From Variovorax sp. Root473 (GTDB lineage: Bacteria > Pseudomonadota > Gammaproteobacteria > Burkholderiales > Burkholderiaceae_C): a stretch of DNA of 64,000 nt. Both the position numbers and the translations under genes were made by a program. The DNA is taken from positions 44,971-108,970 of the forward strand of contig NZ_LMEV01000017.1 of the NCBI RefSeq assembly GCF_001426505.1. The letters are read 5' to 3'. The notes under the pieces are model-generated. The model was not told the origin of the DNA. It saw only the letters and a list, made by a program, of their open reading frames with translations, and searched no databases. The first letter of the stretch is position 1, and each line of letters starts with the position of its first letter. Shown here one piece after another: positions 52,306 to 62,713 of this stretch.

Positions 52306-53201
52306 CAGTTCTTCCCCTTGAAGAGTCCGCCCAGCTTGCGCTTGTAGGCGGGCACCAGCAGCGCGAACGCCACGAGCACGGCGGTGACCAGGTTCAGGTC
52401 CTGCGCCTGCAGGCCCATGAAGTCGGTGTTCAGCGCCATCGCGATGAAGAAACGGTAGAGCAGCGCACCGAGCACGCAGGCCAGCGTGGTGATGATCATG
52501 CTGCGCGCGGGCAACAGGGTCTCGCCGATGATCACGGCGGCCAGGCCGATCACGATCGTGCCCACGCCCATCGAGATGTCGGCCGTGCCCTGGCTCTGCG
52601 CGAACAGCGCACCGGCCAGCGCCACCAGCGCGTTGGAAAGTGCAAGGCCTGCCATCGTCTGGAAGTCGGTCGAGATGCCCTGGGCCCGCGCCATGCGCGC
52701 GTTGCCGCCGGTGGCACGCATCGCCAGGCCGGCCTCGGAGGCGAAGAACAGGTCGACGACGATCTTCGCGGCGATCACGATGATCAACAGCAGCAGCGGC
52801 TTGGCCCACTGCTCGGGCATCCCGCCGAAGCTGACCATGCTGAACACCGTGGGTTCGGTGATGAGCGCCACGTTGGGCTTGCCCATCACGCGCAGGTTGA
52901 TCGAGTACAGCGCGATCATCACCAGGATGCTCGCCAGCAGCTGCATGATCTTCAGCTTGACGTTGAGCCAGGCCGTGAGCCAGCCCGAGGCGGCACCGGC
53001 CACGCAGGCCACGGCCGTGGCGGCGGCGGGGTTCCAGCCCGCGACGATGAGCGTCGCGGCCACGGCGGCGCCCAGCGGAAAGCTGCCGTCCACCGTGAGG
53101 TCGGGAAAGTTGATGATGCGAAACGACATGAAGACGCCCAGCGCGACCAGTCCGAAAATCAGACCGATCTCGATGGCGCCCAGCGAAGCAATGAGGGACA
53201 T
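52305..53201 (-). CDS. ABC transporter permease (TrpY-like)
   Basis: Inner-membrane permease of 298 residues related to the branched-chain-amino-acid-type permeases, with about eight to nine helices. GLVALGVFMSFRIINFPDLT near the N-terminus and DISMGVGTIVIGLAAVIIGE later are typical. 78 bp after the substrate-binding protein gene; that gap contains a nested stem-loop. Confidence 0.9.
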   Translation of the reverse strand: MSLIASLGAIEIGLIFGLVALGVFMSFRIINFPDLTVDGSFPLGAAVAATLIVAGWNPAAATAVACVAGAASGWLTAWLNVKLKIMQLLASILVMIALYSINLRVMGKPNVALITEPTVFSMVSFGGMPEQWAKPLLLLIIVIAAKIVVDLFFASEAGLAMRATGGNARMARAQGISTDFQTMAGLALSNALVALAGALFAQSQGTADISMGVGTIVIGLAAVIIGETLLPARSMIITTLACVLGALLYRFFIAMALNTDFMGLQAQDLNLVTAVLVAFALLVPAYKRKLGGLFKGKN

Positions 53202-53223
53202 GAGGGCTTCCGGGGAGCGCAGT

Positions 53224-53270
53224 CGGCGGGCCCCGGCGCCCGGCCTGCGCCGGGAGCAGAAGGCCCGCCG
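53224..53270. promoter_or_regulatory. Nested stem-loop between binding-protein and permease genes
   Basis: Inner stem CCCGGCGC/GCGCCGGG (53232-53239/53247-53254) is perfect over 8 bp with a 7-nt loop. Outer stem CGGCGGG/CCCGCCG (53224-53230/53264-53270) is perfect over 7 bp. No U tract follows, so it is more likely an mRNA-stabilising structure that raises binding-protein yield than a terminator. Confidence 0.65.
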
Positions 53271-53279
53271 GGGCGGCGT

Positions 53280-54257
53280 TTACTTGGTGCTGACGACCTT
53301 CGCCGACTTCAGCAGCGCGTCCGACAGGGTCACGCCCTGCAGCTTGGCCGCGCCGGGGTTCACCACCAGCTCGAAGTTGGTGCTGGTCTGCGAGGCGATG
53401 GTGCCGGGCTTCTCGCCCTTGAGGATGCGCACCACGATCTTGCCGGTCTGGCGGCCGATGTCGGTGTAGTTCAGGCCCAGCGCGGCCACGGCGCCGCGCT
53501 CGACGGTGGCAGTGTCGGCGGCCACCACAGGCAGCTTGGCCTGCTGCGCCACCTTCACGATGCCCTCGAAGGCCGAGACCACGTTGTTGTCGGTGGGCGT
53601 GTAGATCACGTCGGCCTTGCCGACCAGGCTCTGGGCAGCGGTCGGCACGTCGACGGTGCGCGCGGCGGCGGCTTCGACCACCGTCATGCCGGCGGCCGAG
53701 GCGGCCTTCTTGAGCGACTCGACGATGGCCACCGAGTTGGCTTCGCCGGGGCTGTAGATCACGCCGATGCGCTTGGCGTTCGGCACGACCTTCTTGATCA
53801 GGTCGATGTGCTTCTCCAGCGGCGACAGGTCGGACACGCCCGTCACGTTGGTGCCCGAGGGCTCCCAGTTCTTCACCAGCTTGGCGGCCACCGGGTCGGT
53901 GATGGCCGAGTACACGACGGGAATCGTCTTGGTGGCGGCCACGGTCGCCTGCGCCGACGGCGTGGCGATGGCGACGATCACGTCGGGCGCATCGCCCACG
54001 TACTTGCGGGCGATCTGGGCGGCAGTGCCCACGTTGCCCTGGGCGCTCTGGTAGCTGAACTTGAGGTTCTTGCCCGCTTCATAGCCGGCGGCCTTCAGCT
54101 CTTCCTTCACGCCGTCGCGCACGGCGTCCAGCGCCGGGTGCTCGACGATGGCGGTCACGGCGACCGACTTGTCGGCGGCCAGCGCCGGTGCGGCGGCGAG
54201 CACGCCAAGGGCCAGGGCCACGGCGCTGAAGGGGGTGCGAAGCAAAGCGTTTTTCAC
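53280..54257 (-). CDS. ABC transporter substrate-binding protein (TrpX-like)
   Basis: Periplasmic binding protein of 325 residues in the ABC_sub_bind family. Signal peptide KNALLRTPFSAVALALG, cleaved near ALAADK. The GTG start at 54255-54257 is followed by this signal. TVERGAVAALGLNY and the late lysine-rich tail are typical. Family members bind tryptophan, tyrosine or other aromatics, but the ligand is not evident. First gene of the operon, divergent from an Lrp-type regulator. Confidence 0.9.
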   Translation of the reverse strand: MKNALLRTPFSAVALALGVLAAAPALAADKSVAVTAIVEHPALDAVRDGVKEELKAAGYEAGKNLKFSYQSAQGNVGTAAQIARKYVGDAPDVIVAIATPSAQATVAATKTIPVVYSAITDPVAAKLVKNWEPSGTNVTGVSDLSPLEKHIDLIKKVVPNAKRIGVIYSPGEANSVAIVESLKKAASAAGMTVVEAAAARTVDVPTAAQSLVGKADVIYTPTDNNVVSAFEGIVKVAQQAKLPVVAADTATVERGAVAALGLNYTDIGRQTGKIVVRILKGEKPGTIASQTSTNFELVVNPGAAKLQGVTLSDALLKSAKVVSTK

Positions 54258-54397
54258 GTAAGGGTCTCCGGGTCGGGAAAGGGGTGTGGGTGCATTCGAA
54301 GCGGCCGGCAAGGCACCGGCAAAGCACCAGGGCGCGCAATTCAGCGGCCCGGCGTGGCGCAACGCCGTCCGGGCGCGTCGAAGTCTAGATCGTACTT

Positions 54398-54414
54398 TGC
54401 ACAATTAAGGTGCA
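54398..54414. promoter_or_regulatory. Inverted repeat TGCAC-N7-GTGCA upstream of lrp-like and ABC genes
   Basis: TGCACAATTAAGGTGCA is a 5+5 perfect inverted repeat in the AT-rich shared upstream region. Probably an operator for the divergent Lrp/AsnC regulator; half-site TGCA is shared with the second palindrome 38 bp on. Confidence 0.5.
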
Positions 54415-54452
54415 TGAGCGCCTCGGGCTTTCCCCGCTTTGAGAAACATAAT

Positions 54453-54467
54453 TGCATCATTGATGCA
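54453..54467. promoter_or_regulatory. Palindrome TGCATCA-T-TGATGCA before the Lrp-type gene
   Basis: Perfect 7+1+7 inverted repeat that ends 15 bp before the TTG start of the regulator. Its location suggests autoregulation. It is followed by GGGGAG (54471-54476), the ribosome site of that gene. Confidence 0.55.
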
Positions 54468-54482
54468 CATGGGGAGACAAAA

Positions 54483-54953
54483 TTGCAGATCATCGAACTC
54501 GACCGGACCGACCGACGGATTCTGGACCACCTCCAGGCGCACGGCCGCGCGTCCAACCTGGACCTGGCCGAGGTGGCTCAGCTCTCGCCCGCGCAGTGCC
54601 TGCGGCGCCACCGGCGGCTCGAGGAGCTGGGGCTGATCAGTGGCTACGCCGCGCGGCTGAATGCACGCCATATCGGGCTGGGCGTGATCGCCTTCATCCA
54701 CGTCACGATGGCACGCGGCCACGTCGACGAGCTGCCCAAGTTCCAGGACCTGATCGCGGACATGCGCCAGATCCTGGAGTGCTACTCGGTGACCGGTGAC
54801 TTCGACTATGTGCTCAAGGTGGTCGCGCGCGACCTGGAGGCGCTGTCGCAGTTCTTGATGCACACGCTGATGCACATGCCGGGCGTGTCGGCCGTGCGCT
54901 CCAGCGTGTGCCTGAACGAGATCAAGTGCACGGGGGCGCTGCCGCTCGAATAG
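54483..54953 (+). CDS. Lrp/AsnC-family transcriptional regulator
   Basis: Feast/famine regulator of 156 residues. N-terminal helix-turn-helix (about 5-60) with LDRTDRRILDHLQAHGR and LSPAQCLRRHRRLEE. C-terminal RAM/ligand domain (about 70-150) with GDFDYVLKVVA. The start is TTG, decided by GGGGAG six bases upstream; no ATG or GTG lies in frame nearby. It diverges from the ABC transporter operon and probably controls it in response to the transported amino acid. Confidence 0.9.
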   Translation: MQIIELDRTDRRILDHLQAHGRASNLDLAEVAQLSPAQCLRRHRRLEELGLISGYAARLNARHIGLGVIAFIHVTMARGHVDELPKFQDLIADMRQILECYSVTGDFDYVLKVVARDLEALSQFLMHTLMHMPGVSAVRSSVCLNEIKCTGALPLE

Positions 54954-54974
54954 AGCAAAGGGTGCGCCGTTCGC

Positions 54975-57491
54975 TCAGGTGCTGGTGGTGCCCGGCAAAG
55001 GCGAGGCGGGTGTGGCCGGCGCCGGCGAGGGTTCGGCGGGCAGCACCGGCGCGGCCGCCGCCATCACGAGCGTTGTTGGCGTGGCCAGCGGCAGGTCGGC
55101 CTGCTTGAGCGCATCGAGGATCGTGAACAGCAGGTCGCTGCGCACGCCACCTGCCAGCCGGGGGCTCGGCACGTAGGCAATGGCCTGGAAGATCAGCAGC
55201 CCGTTCTCGATGCCTTCGAGCGTGAGCGAGGGCGCCGGCGTTTCCAGCACGCCCTCGTGCGCGCGGCAGGCCTCCAGGATCAGCTCGCGCACGCGCTGCG
55301 CGTCGGTGGTCAGCGGCATCGGCAGGCGGATCAGCACGCGGCCCTCGGCGTTGGCCAGCGTCATGTTGCGCACGGTCTTGGTGATGAACTCCGAGTTCGG
55401 CACGATCAGCGTCGAGCGGTCGCCCAGCTGGATTTCCGTGGCACGCACGTTGATGCGCCGCACGTCGCCCTCGGTGGTGCCCAGCACCACCCAGTCGCCC
55501 ACCTTCACCGGCTGCTCGGCCAGCAGGATCAGTCCCGAGATGAAGTTCTGCACGATGGCCTGCAGTCCAAAACCGATGCCCACCGACAGGGCGCTGGCCA
55601 CCCACGCGATGCGCTCGATGCCGATGCCCAGCGCCGACAGCGAGAACGCCACCACCAGGATGCCGCCCACGTAGCCCAGCAGCGTGGTGATCGAGCTCTG
55701 CATGCCTGGCTCGAACTGCGTGCTCGGCAGGTAGCTGCGCGACAGCCAGCGCTTGAACACCCGCAGCACGATGAAGCCGATCACCGCCACCGCCACGGCG
55801 CTGAGGATCGCGCCCGGTACCAGCTCGAATTCGCCCACCTTCACGCCGGTGCCGAGCTTGCCGCCTCGCTGGAACACCTCGCCCGGGCCCGTGCCCAGCG
55901 GCGCGGCCAGCGCCACCAGCATGTAGAAGAACAGGGCCACGCGGCTCAGGCCCGAGAGCACCGTGGCCGCCTGGTCGAGCGTCTGCGGCGCGAGGCTGAA
56001 ACTCTTCTGCAGGCGCTGGCCGGAGGCGCTGCGCGAGGACACCGTGGACATGAACACGTCGTCGGCGAACTTGAACAGCACGTAGAACGCCGCCGCGACG
56101 ATGCCGCTCCAGGTCAGCTGCGAGGCCAGGAAGCTCGCCAGCGCCACGTAGCCGAAAGCCACCAGCACCCAGATCGCGATCACGAGCACCACGATCAGCG
56201 CCACCAGCACCCCGACCCACATCGGCCGCTCCGGCAGGCCGGCGTCGGGTGCGTCGGCGCGCAGCGCCTTCAGGCGGTACACGACGGTGCCGACCAGCGC
56301 GGTGAGCAGCAGCGCCGTCGCCACGTGCGTGGCGACCACAGCGGCAAAGCTGGCGTCGATGAGCGCGTTGATCTCGGCGGGCGTCCACGCCAGTGCGGCC
56401 ACCAGCGCCACCAGCCACGGCAGCGCCGACAGGCGCTGGGCCGTGAGGTCGGGAATGGCCGGCAGGCGCCACGACGGCCGTCCCGTGGCCAGCAGCCCGC
56501 GTCCCAGGCCGATGATGAAGGCCATGAAGGTCAGCGTCTGCGCCGTCGATTGCAGCGCCTTGCGCGCCTGCGCGTCCCACATCGCGTGGGCCTTGAGCAC
56601 TTCGACGACGCCATGCGCCGCCACGGCGACCAGCAGCACGTGCGTGGCGACGATGGCGATCACCAGCAGCGAGCGGCGCAGCCGCCCGGCCGGCAGCACG
56701 CGCGTGGCCAGTCGTGTCAGCCCGCGCTCGGCGGCCCAGACGCCCAGCCATGCGAGCAGCAGCGCGCCGATGAAGGCGGCGATGACCGGCGTGCGGCTTT
56801 CGGGCTGCAGCGCCTGATCGAAACCTTCGCCGAGCGCCGATCCAATGGCCTGCAGCCGGGCCAGGTCGTCGGGCCAGGCCTCGCGCAGGTCGTCCCAGAA
56901 CTCGCCACCGAGCGGCGAGGCGGCACGGCTGGTGAGTTCGGCCTCGAACTGCTGGCGCCGCTGCGACACCACGTCGGTGCCGCGCTGGCGCACGTCGATC
57001 GCCAGCAGCCGGGCCAGGCGGATGTCCGCATCGAGCGCATTGCGCTCCTTGGTCAGCTGCGCGCGCTGGCGCGTGATGTTGGGGTCTTCGGTGGCGCCGG
57101 CGGCGGGCGGGTTGCCGAGTTCGCCGAGCCGCGCGTTCAGGTCGGCCAGTTCGCTGGTGCGGGCGGCGACGAACTTGTCGGCCTGCACGCCGATCTCGTT
57201 GATCTGCGCGAGCTGCTTGCGGGCATCGTCTTCGGCGCCCGGAACGACGCTGGCATTGGCCTTGCCCGTGGGCGCGATGCGGGCGAACTGCGCGCGCAGC
57301 TCCGCGATGGTGGGCGGCGGGGCTGCGGCAGCCGCAGCGGTGTTGGCGCTGTTGTTGGGGTTGCCGTTGCCGGCGTTCATGCTGGCGTCGGGCTGCGCGA
57401 GGGCGACACCGCACGTCAGCAGGGCCCACACGGTCAACACGGCCAGGAGGGCGGGAAGGCGCGGGCCCGCCAGGCGAGAGGTCCGATTCAT
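54975..57491 (-). CDS. MscS-type mechanosensitive channel with large N-terminal region (DUF3772)
   Basis: Protein of 838 residues. Signal peptide (about 1-32, ending ALAQ), periplasmic coiled-coil/DUF3772 region (about 60-220), then about ten hydrophobic helices (220-560). The MscS channel core is at about 600-780, with GIGFGLQAIVQNFISGLILL as the pore and beta-domain entry. Alanine/proline-rich tail. Related to MscK/YbiO-type large channels. It faces the Lrp gene tail to tail, 21 bp apart. Confidence 0.92.
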   Translation of the reverse strand: MNRTSRLAGPRLPALLAVLTVWALLTCGVALAQPDASMNAGNGNPNNSANTAAAAAAPPPTIAELRAQFARIAPTGKANASVVPGAEDDARKQLAQINEIGVQADKFVAARTSELADLNARLGELGNPPAAGATEDPNITRQRAQLTKERNALDADIRLARLLAIDVRQRGTDVVSQRRQQFEAELTSRAASPLGGEFWDDLREAWPDDLARLQAIGSALGEGFDQALQPESRTPVIAAFIGALLLAWLGVWAAERGLTRLATRVLPAGRLRRSLLVIAIVATHVLLVAVAAHGVVEVLKAHAMWDAQARKALQSTAQTLTFMAFIIGLGRGLLATGRPSWRLPAIPDLTAQRLSALPWLVALVAALAWTPAEINALIDASFAAVVATHVATALLLTALVGTVVYRLKALRADAPDAGLPERPMWVGVLVALIVVLVIAIWVLVAFGYVALASFLASQLTWSGIVAAAFYVLFKFADDVFMSTVSSRSASGQRLQKSFSLAPQTLDQAATVLSGLSRVALFFYMLVALAAPLGTGPGEVFQRGGKLGTGVKVGEFELVPGAILSAVAVAVIGFIVLRVFKRWLSRSYLPSTQFEPGMQSSITTLLGYVGGILVVAFSLSALGIGIERIAWVASALSVGIGFGLQAIVQNFISGLILLAEQPVKVGDWVVLGTTEGDVRRINVRATEIQLGDRSTLIVPNSEFITKTVRNMTLANAEGRVLIRLPMPLTTDAQRVRELILEACRAHEGVLETPAPSLTLEGIENGLLIFQAIAYVPSPRLAGGVRSDLLFTILDALKQADLPLATPTTLVMAAAAPVLPAEPSPAPATPASPLPGTTST

Positions 57492-57542
57492 GGCCGCATC
57501 ATAGAAGCCGCCATGACGTAAGAACGGGTAAGAAATGCAGCG

Positions 57543-58289
57543 TCAGCCCGCGGGGCTGAACAGGTCGACCCGGTCGGTGATGATGCCGTCGGTGCCCAGG
57601 TCGATGAGCCGCTGCGCGGCCCAGTCGTCGTTCACCGTGTAGCTCAGCGAGCGCAGGCCTGCGTCGTGCACCTGCGCCACCGTGGCGGCGTCCCACAGCG
57701 CGTGGTTGCAGACGATGGCCTGACAACCCAGGCTCAATGCCGTGTCGAGCCAGCCGTTCCAGAGCGTGTCGAGCAGCAGGCCGCGCGGCAGCTCGGGCTG
57801 TACCGCCTGCGCGCCCTTCAGCGCGTCGATCTGGAACGAGGTGAGCAGCGGCGGCACGGCCGCACCTTGCCAGAGGCGCGCGGCTTCGCGTGCCACCACT
57901 TCGCCGGTCTCGCGTTCGGTGCCGGGCGTGGGCTTGATCTCGATGTTCAGCAGCAGGTCGTTGGCCAGGCAGAAGCGCGCCAGGTTCTCCAGCGTGGGCA
58001 GCGGCTCGCCCGCGAAGGCGCGCGAATGCCAGCCGCCGGCGTCGAGCTGCGACAGCGCGCCCCACGCCTGCTGGCCGCCAATGCCGTGGCCGTTGGTGGT
58101 GCGATCGAGCGTGGCGTCGTGCATCAGGAACACCACGCCGTCGGCGCTGAGCTTGGCGTCGCACTCGAACATGCGGTAGCCGTGCGACGCGCCGAAGCGG
58201 AAGGCTGCGAGCGTGTTTTCAGGGGCCAGCTTGCCGGCGCCGCGGTGCGCGACCCAGCGGGGGTAGGGCCAGGGGCTGCGTTCGGCCAT
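57543..58289 (-). CDS. ugpQ: Glycerophosphodiester phosphodiesterase UgpQ
   Basis: Cytoplasmic phosphodiesterase of 248 residues that splits glycerophosphodiesters imported by Ugp to glycerol-3-phosphate and alcohol. Catalytic HRGAGKLAPENT (15-26), ECDAKLSADG and the second histidine in MHDATLDRTT are present. No signal peptide. 3 bp after ugpC; end of the ugp operon. Confidence 0.94.
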   Translation of the reverse strand: MAERSPWPYPRWVAHRGAGKLAPENTLAAFRFGASHGYRMFECDAKLSADGVVFLMHDATLDRTTNGHGIGGQQAWGALSQLDAGGWHSRAFAGEPLPTLENLARFCLANDLLLNIEIKPTPGTERETGEVVAREAARLWQGAAVPPLLTSFQIDALKGAQAVQPELPRGLLLDTLWNGWLDTALSLGCQAIVCNHALWDAATVAQVHDAGLRSLSYTVNDDWAAQRLIDLGTDGIITDRVDLFSPAG

Positions 58290-58292
58290 CGC

Positions 58293-59300
<1,008 letters not shown>

Positions 59301-59302
59301 AG

Positions 59303-60154
59303 TTATTTTTCAGTGTCCACGAGGCCCTTGACGAACCACTTTTGCATCAGGATCACCACCAGCGCGGGCGGCAGCATCGCCAGGATGGCGGTGGCCATCA
59401 CGACGTTCCATTCGTTCTGTCCGTCGCCGCCGGCAATCATCCGCTTGATGCCAACCACCACGGGGTACATGTCTTCGCTCGTGGTCGCGAGCAGCGGCCA
59501 CAGGTACTGGTTCCAGCCGTAGATGAACTGGATCACGAACAGCGCCGCGATCGAGGTCTTCGACAGTGGCAGCAGCACGTCAAAGAAAAAGCGCATGGGG
59601 CTCGCGCCGTCCATGCGCGACGCCTCGGTGAGTTCGTCGGGCACCGTGAGGAAGAACTGGCGAAACAGGAAGGTCGCCGTGGCCGACGCGATCAGCGGCA
59701 CCGTCAGGCCCGCGTAGGTGTTCAGCATGTTCAGGTCGGACAGCACCTTGTAGGTGGGCAGGATGCGCACCTCCACCGGCAGCATCAGCGTCACGAAGAT
59801 GGCCCAGAAGCAGATCTTCTTGAACGGGAAGCGGAAGTACACGATGGCGAAGGCCGACAGCAGCGAGATGGCGATCTTGCCGATGGCGATGACCATGGCC
59901 GTCACGAAGCTCACCCACATCATGTGCGCCACGGGGGCGTTGGAGCCCGCGCTGCTCTCGCGCCCGAACAGCGCGCCCTTGTAGCTGTCGACGATGTTCG
60001 AGCCCGGCGTGAGGGGCATCGGCGCCTGCACGATCTCCTGGGCCGTGTGCGTGGACGCCACGAACGCCAGGTAGAGCGGGAAGGCGACGATGAACACGCC
60101 CAGGATCATGATGACGTGGGCCAGGATGCCCTGCGTGCCGCGTTTCTCAACCAT
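59303..60154 (-). CDS. ugpE: Glycerol-3-phosphate ABC permease UgpE
   Basis: Permease subunit of 283 residues, six helices, with the EAA-type loop [24 protein letters not shown]. Follows ugpA after 39 bp. Confidence 0.94.
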   Translation of the reverse strand: MVEKRGTQGILAHVIMILGVFIVAFPLYLAFVASTHTAQEIVQAPMPLTPGSNIVDSYKGALFGRESSAGSNAPVAHMMWVSFVTAMVIAIGKIAISLLSAFAIVYFRFPFKKICFWAIFVTLMLPVEVRILPTYKVLSDLNMLNTYAGLTVPLIASATATFLFRQFFLTVPDELTEASRMDGASPMRFFFDVLLPLSKTSIAALFVIQFIYGWNQYLWPLLATTSEDMYPVVVGIKRMIAGGDGQNEWNVVMATAILAMLPPALVVILMQKWFVKGLVDTEK

Positions 60155-60193
60155 GCTGCGCCCCGCCGAATTCGATTTGTTCTTGTTGCTTCA

Positions 60194-61075
60194 TCAGTAC
60201 TGCACTTTCTTCTCGACGTAGCGGAACTGGATGACCGTCAGCGCCACCACGATCACCATCAGCACCACCGACTGCGCGGCCGAGCCGCCCAGGTCCAGGC
60301 CCTTGAAACCGTCGTGGTAGACCTTGTAGACCAGGATGGTCGTGTCCTTGCCCGGGCCGCCCTGCGTGGCCGCATCGACGATCGCGAAGGTGTCGAAGAA
60401 GGCGTAGACCACGTTGATCACCAGCAGGAAGAAGGTGGTGGGCGACAGCAGCGGGAACTGCACGGTCCAGAAGCGGCGCCACGGGCGCGCACCGTCGATG
60501 GCCGCGGCCTCGATCAGCGATTTCGGAATCGATTGCAGGCCGGCCAGGAAGAACAGGAAGTTGTACGAGATCTGCTTCCACACCGAGGCCATCACGATCA
60601 GCGTCATGGCGTGGCCCGAGTCGAGCAGGTGGTTCCAGTTGATGCCGATCTTGCCCAGCGCATAGGCCACCACGCCCAGCGAGGGCGAGAACATGAAGAC
60701 CCACAGCACGGCCGCCACGGCGGGCGCCACGGCGTACGGCAGGATCAGCATGGTCTTGTAGAACATGCCGCCGCGGGTGATGCGGTCGGCGAACACGGCC
60801 AGCATCAGCGACAGGCTGATGCCGATGCCGGCCACCAGCACCGAGAACAGGGCGGTGGTCTTGAACGACTCGGCATAGGCCGGATCGTCGAAGAGCTGGC
60901 GGAAGTTGTCGAGCCCGACGAACTCGACCGACGTGCCGAACGCGTCCTGCTGCTGCAGTGACTGAAGCAGCGCCTGGCCGGCCGGCCAGAAGAAAAACAC
61001 GAGGATCACCGCCATCTGCGGTGTCAGCAGCAGCCAGGGCAACCAGCCCGAGCGAAAGAAAACGCGTTTTTCCAT
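60194..61075 (-). CDS. ugpA: Glycerol-3-phosphate ABC permease UgpA
   Basis: Permease subunit of 293 residues with six helices and the EAA loop [20 protein letters not shown]. Starts 98 bp after the ugpB stop; that gap has two stem-loops, one with a T run, likely responsible for lower permease than binding-protein expression. Confidence 0.94.
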   Translation of the reverse strand: MEKRVFFRSGWLPWLLLTPQMAVILVFFFWPAGQALLQSLQQQDAFGTSVEFVGLDNFRQLFDDPAYAESFKTTALFSVLVAGIGISLSLMLAVFADRITRGGMFYKTMLILPYAVAPAVAAVLWVFMFSPSLGVVAYALGKIGINWNHLLDSGHAMTLIVMASVWKQISYNFLFFLAGLQSIPKSLIEAAAIDGARPWRRFWTVQFPLLSPTTFFLLVINVVYAFFDTFAIVDAATQGGPGKDTTILVYKVYHDGFKGLDLGGSAAQSVVLMVIVVALTVIQFRYVEKKVQY

Positions 61076-61088
61076 GAAGCCCCTACAT

Positions 61089-61162
61089 AAAAAATCCCGC
61101 CCGGCGCGCCCTGAAGAAAGGACGTGCGGGGGCGGGCGATATTAGCCGGACACGGGGTCCGG
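61089..61162 (-). terminator. Stem-loops with T run in the ugpB-ugpA gap (attenuator-like)
   Basis: Read on the minus strand, a perfect CCGGAC/GTCCGG hairpin (61162-61146) is followed by a longer CCCGCCC/GGGCGGG stem (61136-61096) and then ATTTTTT (61095-61089). This looks like an intrinsic terminator, partial inside the operon. It lies before ugpA, so it would let ugpB mRNA exceed that of the membrane genes. Confidence 0.7.
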
Positions 61163-61173
61163 GTTTTCAATCG

Positions 61174-62484
61174 TTAGCTTTTGTTCGCCTTTTGGAAGCG
61201 TTCCAGCTGTTCGTTGCCACGGGTCACGATCGAATCGAGGGCTTCCTTGGCGGTCTTCTTGCCACCCCAGACCTGTTCGAGCTCTTCGTCCTCGATGGCG
61301 CGGATCTGCACGTAGTTGCCCAGGCGGATGCCGCGGCTCTTGTCGGTGACCTTGCGGATCATCTGCGTCACGGCCACGTCGGTGCCGGGATTCTGCTTGT
61401 AGAAGCCCGAGTCTTCGGTGAGCTTGTACGAAGCCGTGGTCACCGGCAGGTAGCCGGTGCGCTTGTGGCTTGCGGACTGCACTTCAGGCGTCGAGATGAA
61501 GCTGAAGAACTTGGCCACGCCCTTGTACTCGGCGGCCTTCTTGCCCGACATGACCCACAGGCTGGCGCCGCCGATCACGGTGTTCTGCGGCGCGCCCGGC
61601 ACGTCCGGGTAGTAGGGCAGGGGCGCCAGGCCGTAGGCGAACTTGGCGTTCTTGGCCACGTTGCCGTAGAAGCCCGACGACGTGTTGATCATGGCGCACT
61701 CGCCCGACACGAACGAGGCCTCGGGCACGTTGCCGCGGCCCTTGTAGATGAACAGGCCCTGCTTGGACATGCTGGCCAGGTTCTCGATGTGGCGCTGGTG
61801 CAACGGCGAATTCACCTTCAGGCGCGCGTCCAGGCCCTGCAGGCCGTTGGCCTTGCTGGCGAACTCGACGTTGTGCCAGGCCGAGAAGCTCTCGACCTGC
61901 GTCCAGTTCTGCCAGGCCGTGGTGAACGGGCACTTGTGGCCGCTGGCCTTGAGCTTGGCGGCGGCGGCCACCACTTCGGGCCAGGTGGCGGGCGCCTTGT
62001 CGGTGGGCAGGCCGGCGGCCTTGAAGGCGTCCTTGTTGAAATAGAAGATCGTGGTCGAGCTGTTGAACGGGAAGCTCAGCATCTGGCCGTTGGGGGCGGT
62101 GTAGTAACCGGCCACGGCGGGGATGTAGGCGGCCGGATCGAACTTCTCGCCTGCGTCCTTCATGACCTGGCCGACCGGGATGATCGCGCCCTTGCTGGCC
62201 ATCATGGTGGCGGTGCCCACTTCGAACACCTGCAGGATGTGCGGCGCGTTGCCGGCGCGGAAGGCCGCGATGGACGCCGTCATGGATTCGTCGTACGTGC
62301 CCTTGAAGGTCGGGACGACCTTGTAGTCCTTCTGGCTTTCGTTGAACTGCTTGGCCAGGTCGTTGACCCACTCGTTGTTGACGGCGGTCATGGAATGCCA
62401 CCACTGGATTTCGGTCTGGGCCTGGGCTGCATTGAACAGTGTGGCGGCCAGCGCCGATGCCAACGCGAGCGTCTTGAATCGCAT
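61174..62484 (-). CDS. ugpB: Glycerol-3-phosphate-binding periplasmic protein UgpB
   Basis: Solute-binding protein of 436 residues, first gene of the ugp operon. Signal peptide LALASALAATLFNAAQAQ is followed by TEIQWWHSMTAVNNEWVN, the ligand-pocket start of UgpB. SSGFYGN and GGASLWVMSGK are later landmarks. Takes up glycerol-3-phosphate and glycerophosphodiesters; in other bacteria Pho-regulated. No Pho box could be assigned in the 229-bp gap to serA. Confidence 0.94.
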   Translation of the reverse strand: MRFKTLALASALAATLFNAAQAQTEIQWWHSMTAVNNEWVNDLAKQFNESQKDYKVVPTFKGTYDESMTASIAAFRAGNAPHILQVFEVGTATMMASKGAIIPVGQVMKDAGEKFDPAAYIPAVAGYYTAPNGQMLSFPFNSSTTIFYFNKDAFKAAGLPTDKAPATWPEVVAAAAKLKASGHKCPFTTAWQNWTQVESFSAWHNVEFASKANGLQGLDARLKVNSPLHQRHIENLASMSKQGLFIYKGRGNVPEASFVSGECAMINTSSGFYGNVAKNAKFAYGLAPLPYYPDVPGAPQNTVIGGASLWVMSGKKAAEYKGVAKFFSFISTPEVQSASHKRTGYLPVTTASYKLTEDSGFYKQNPGTDVAVTQMIRKVTDKSRGIRLGNYVQIRAIEDEELEQVWGGKKTAKEALDSIVTRGNEQLERFQKANKS

Positions 62485-62713
62485 GAAGTCTCCTCGGGGA
62501 AAAAATGGAAAGCGCGAATGCTATGGCATGTGCGTGACACAGCCGCGTCACATTGGGGCACGGACCCGGGGGCTATTCCAATCGGGGGAAACCCCTTTCG
62601 CGTCAAGCCCGGCGCGGGTTGCGGGGCGGTTGCTGCGCTGCACCATGCTAGCATCGTCCTCCCCTTTTTCTGGCCTAGCCTGTCGCCATGGCCGGGGTCT
62701 TCCTGAGTACGCC
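62485..62713. other. Divergent spacer between ugpB and serA
   Basis: The longest clear spacer in the window, 229 bp. No gene is seen in it. It holds both promoters and probably the ugp operator, but no clear Pho box (CTGTCAT repeats) or -10/-35 pair could be assigned by eye. Confidence 0.4.
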
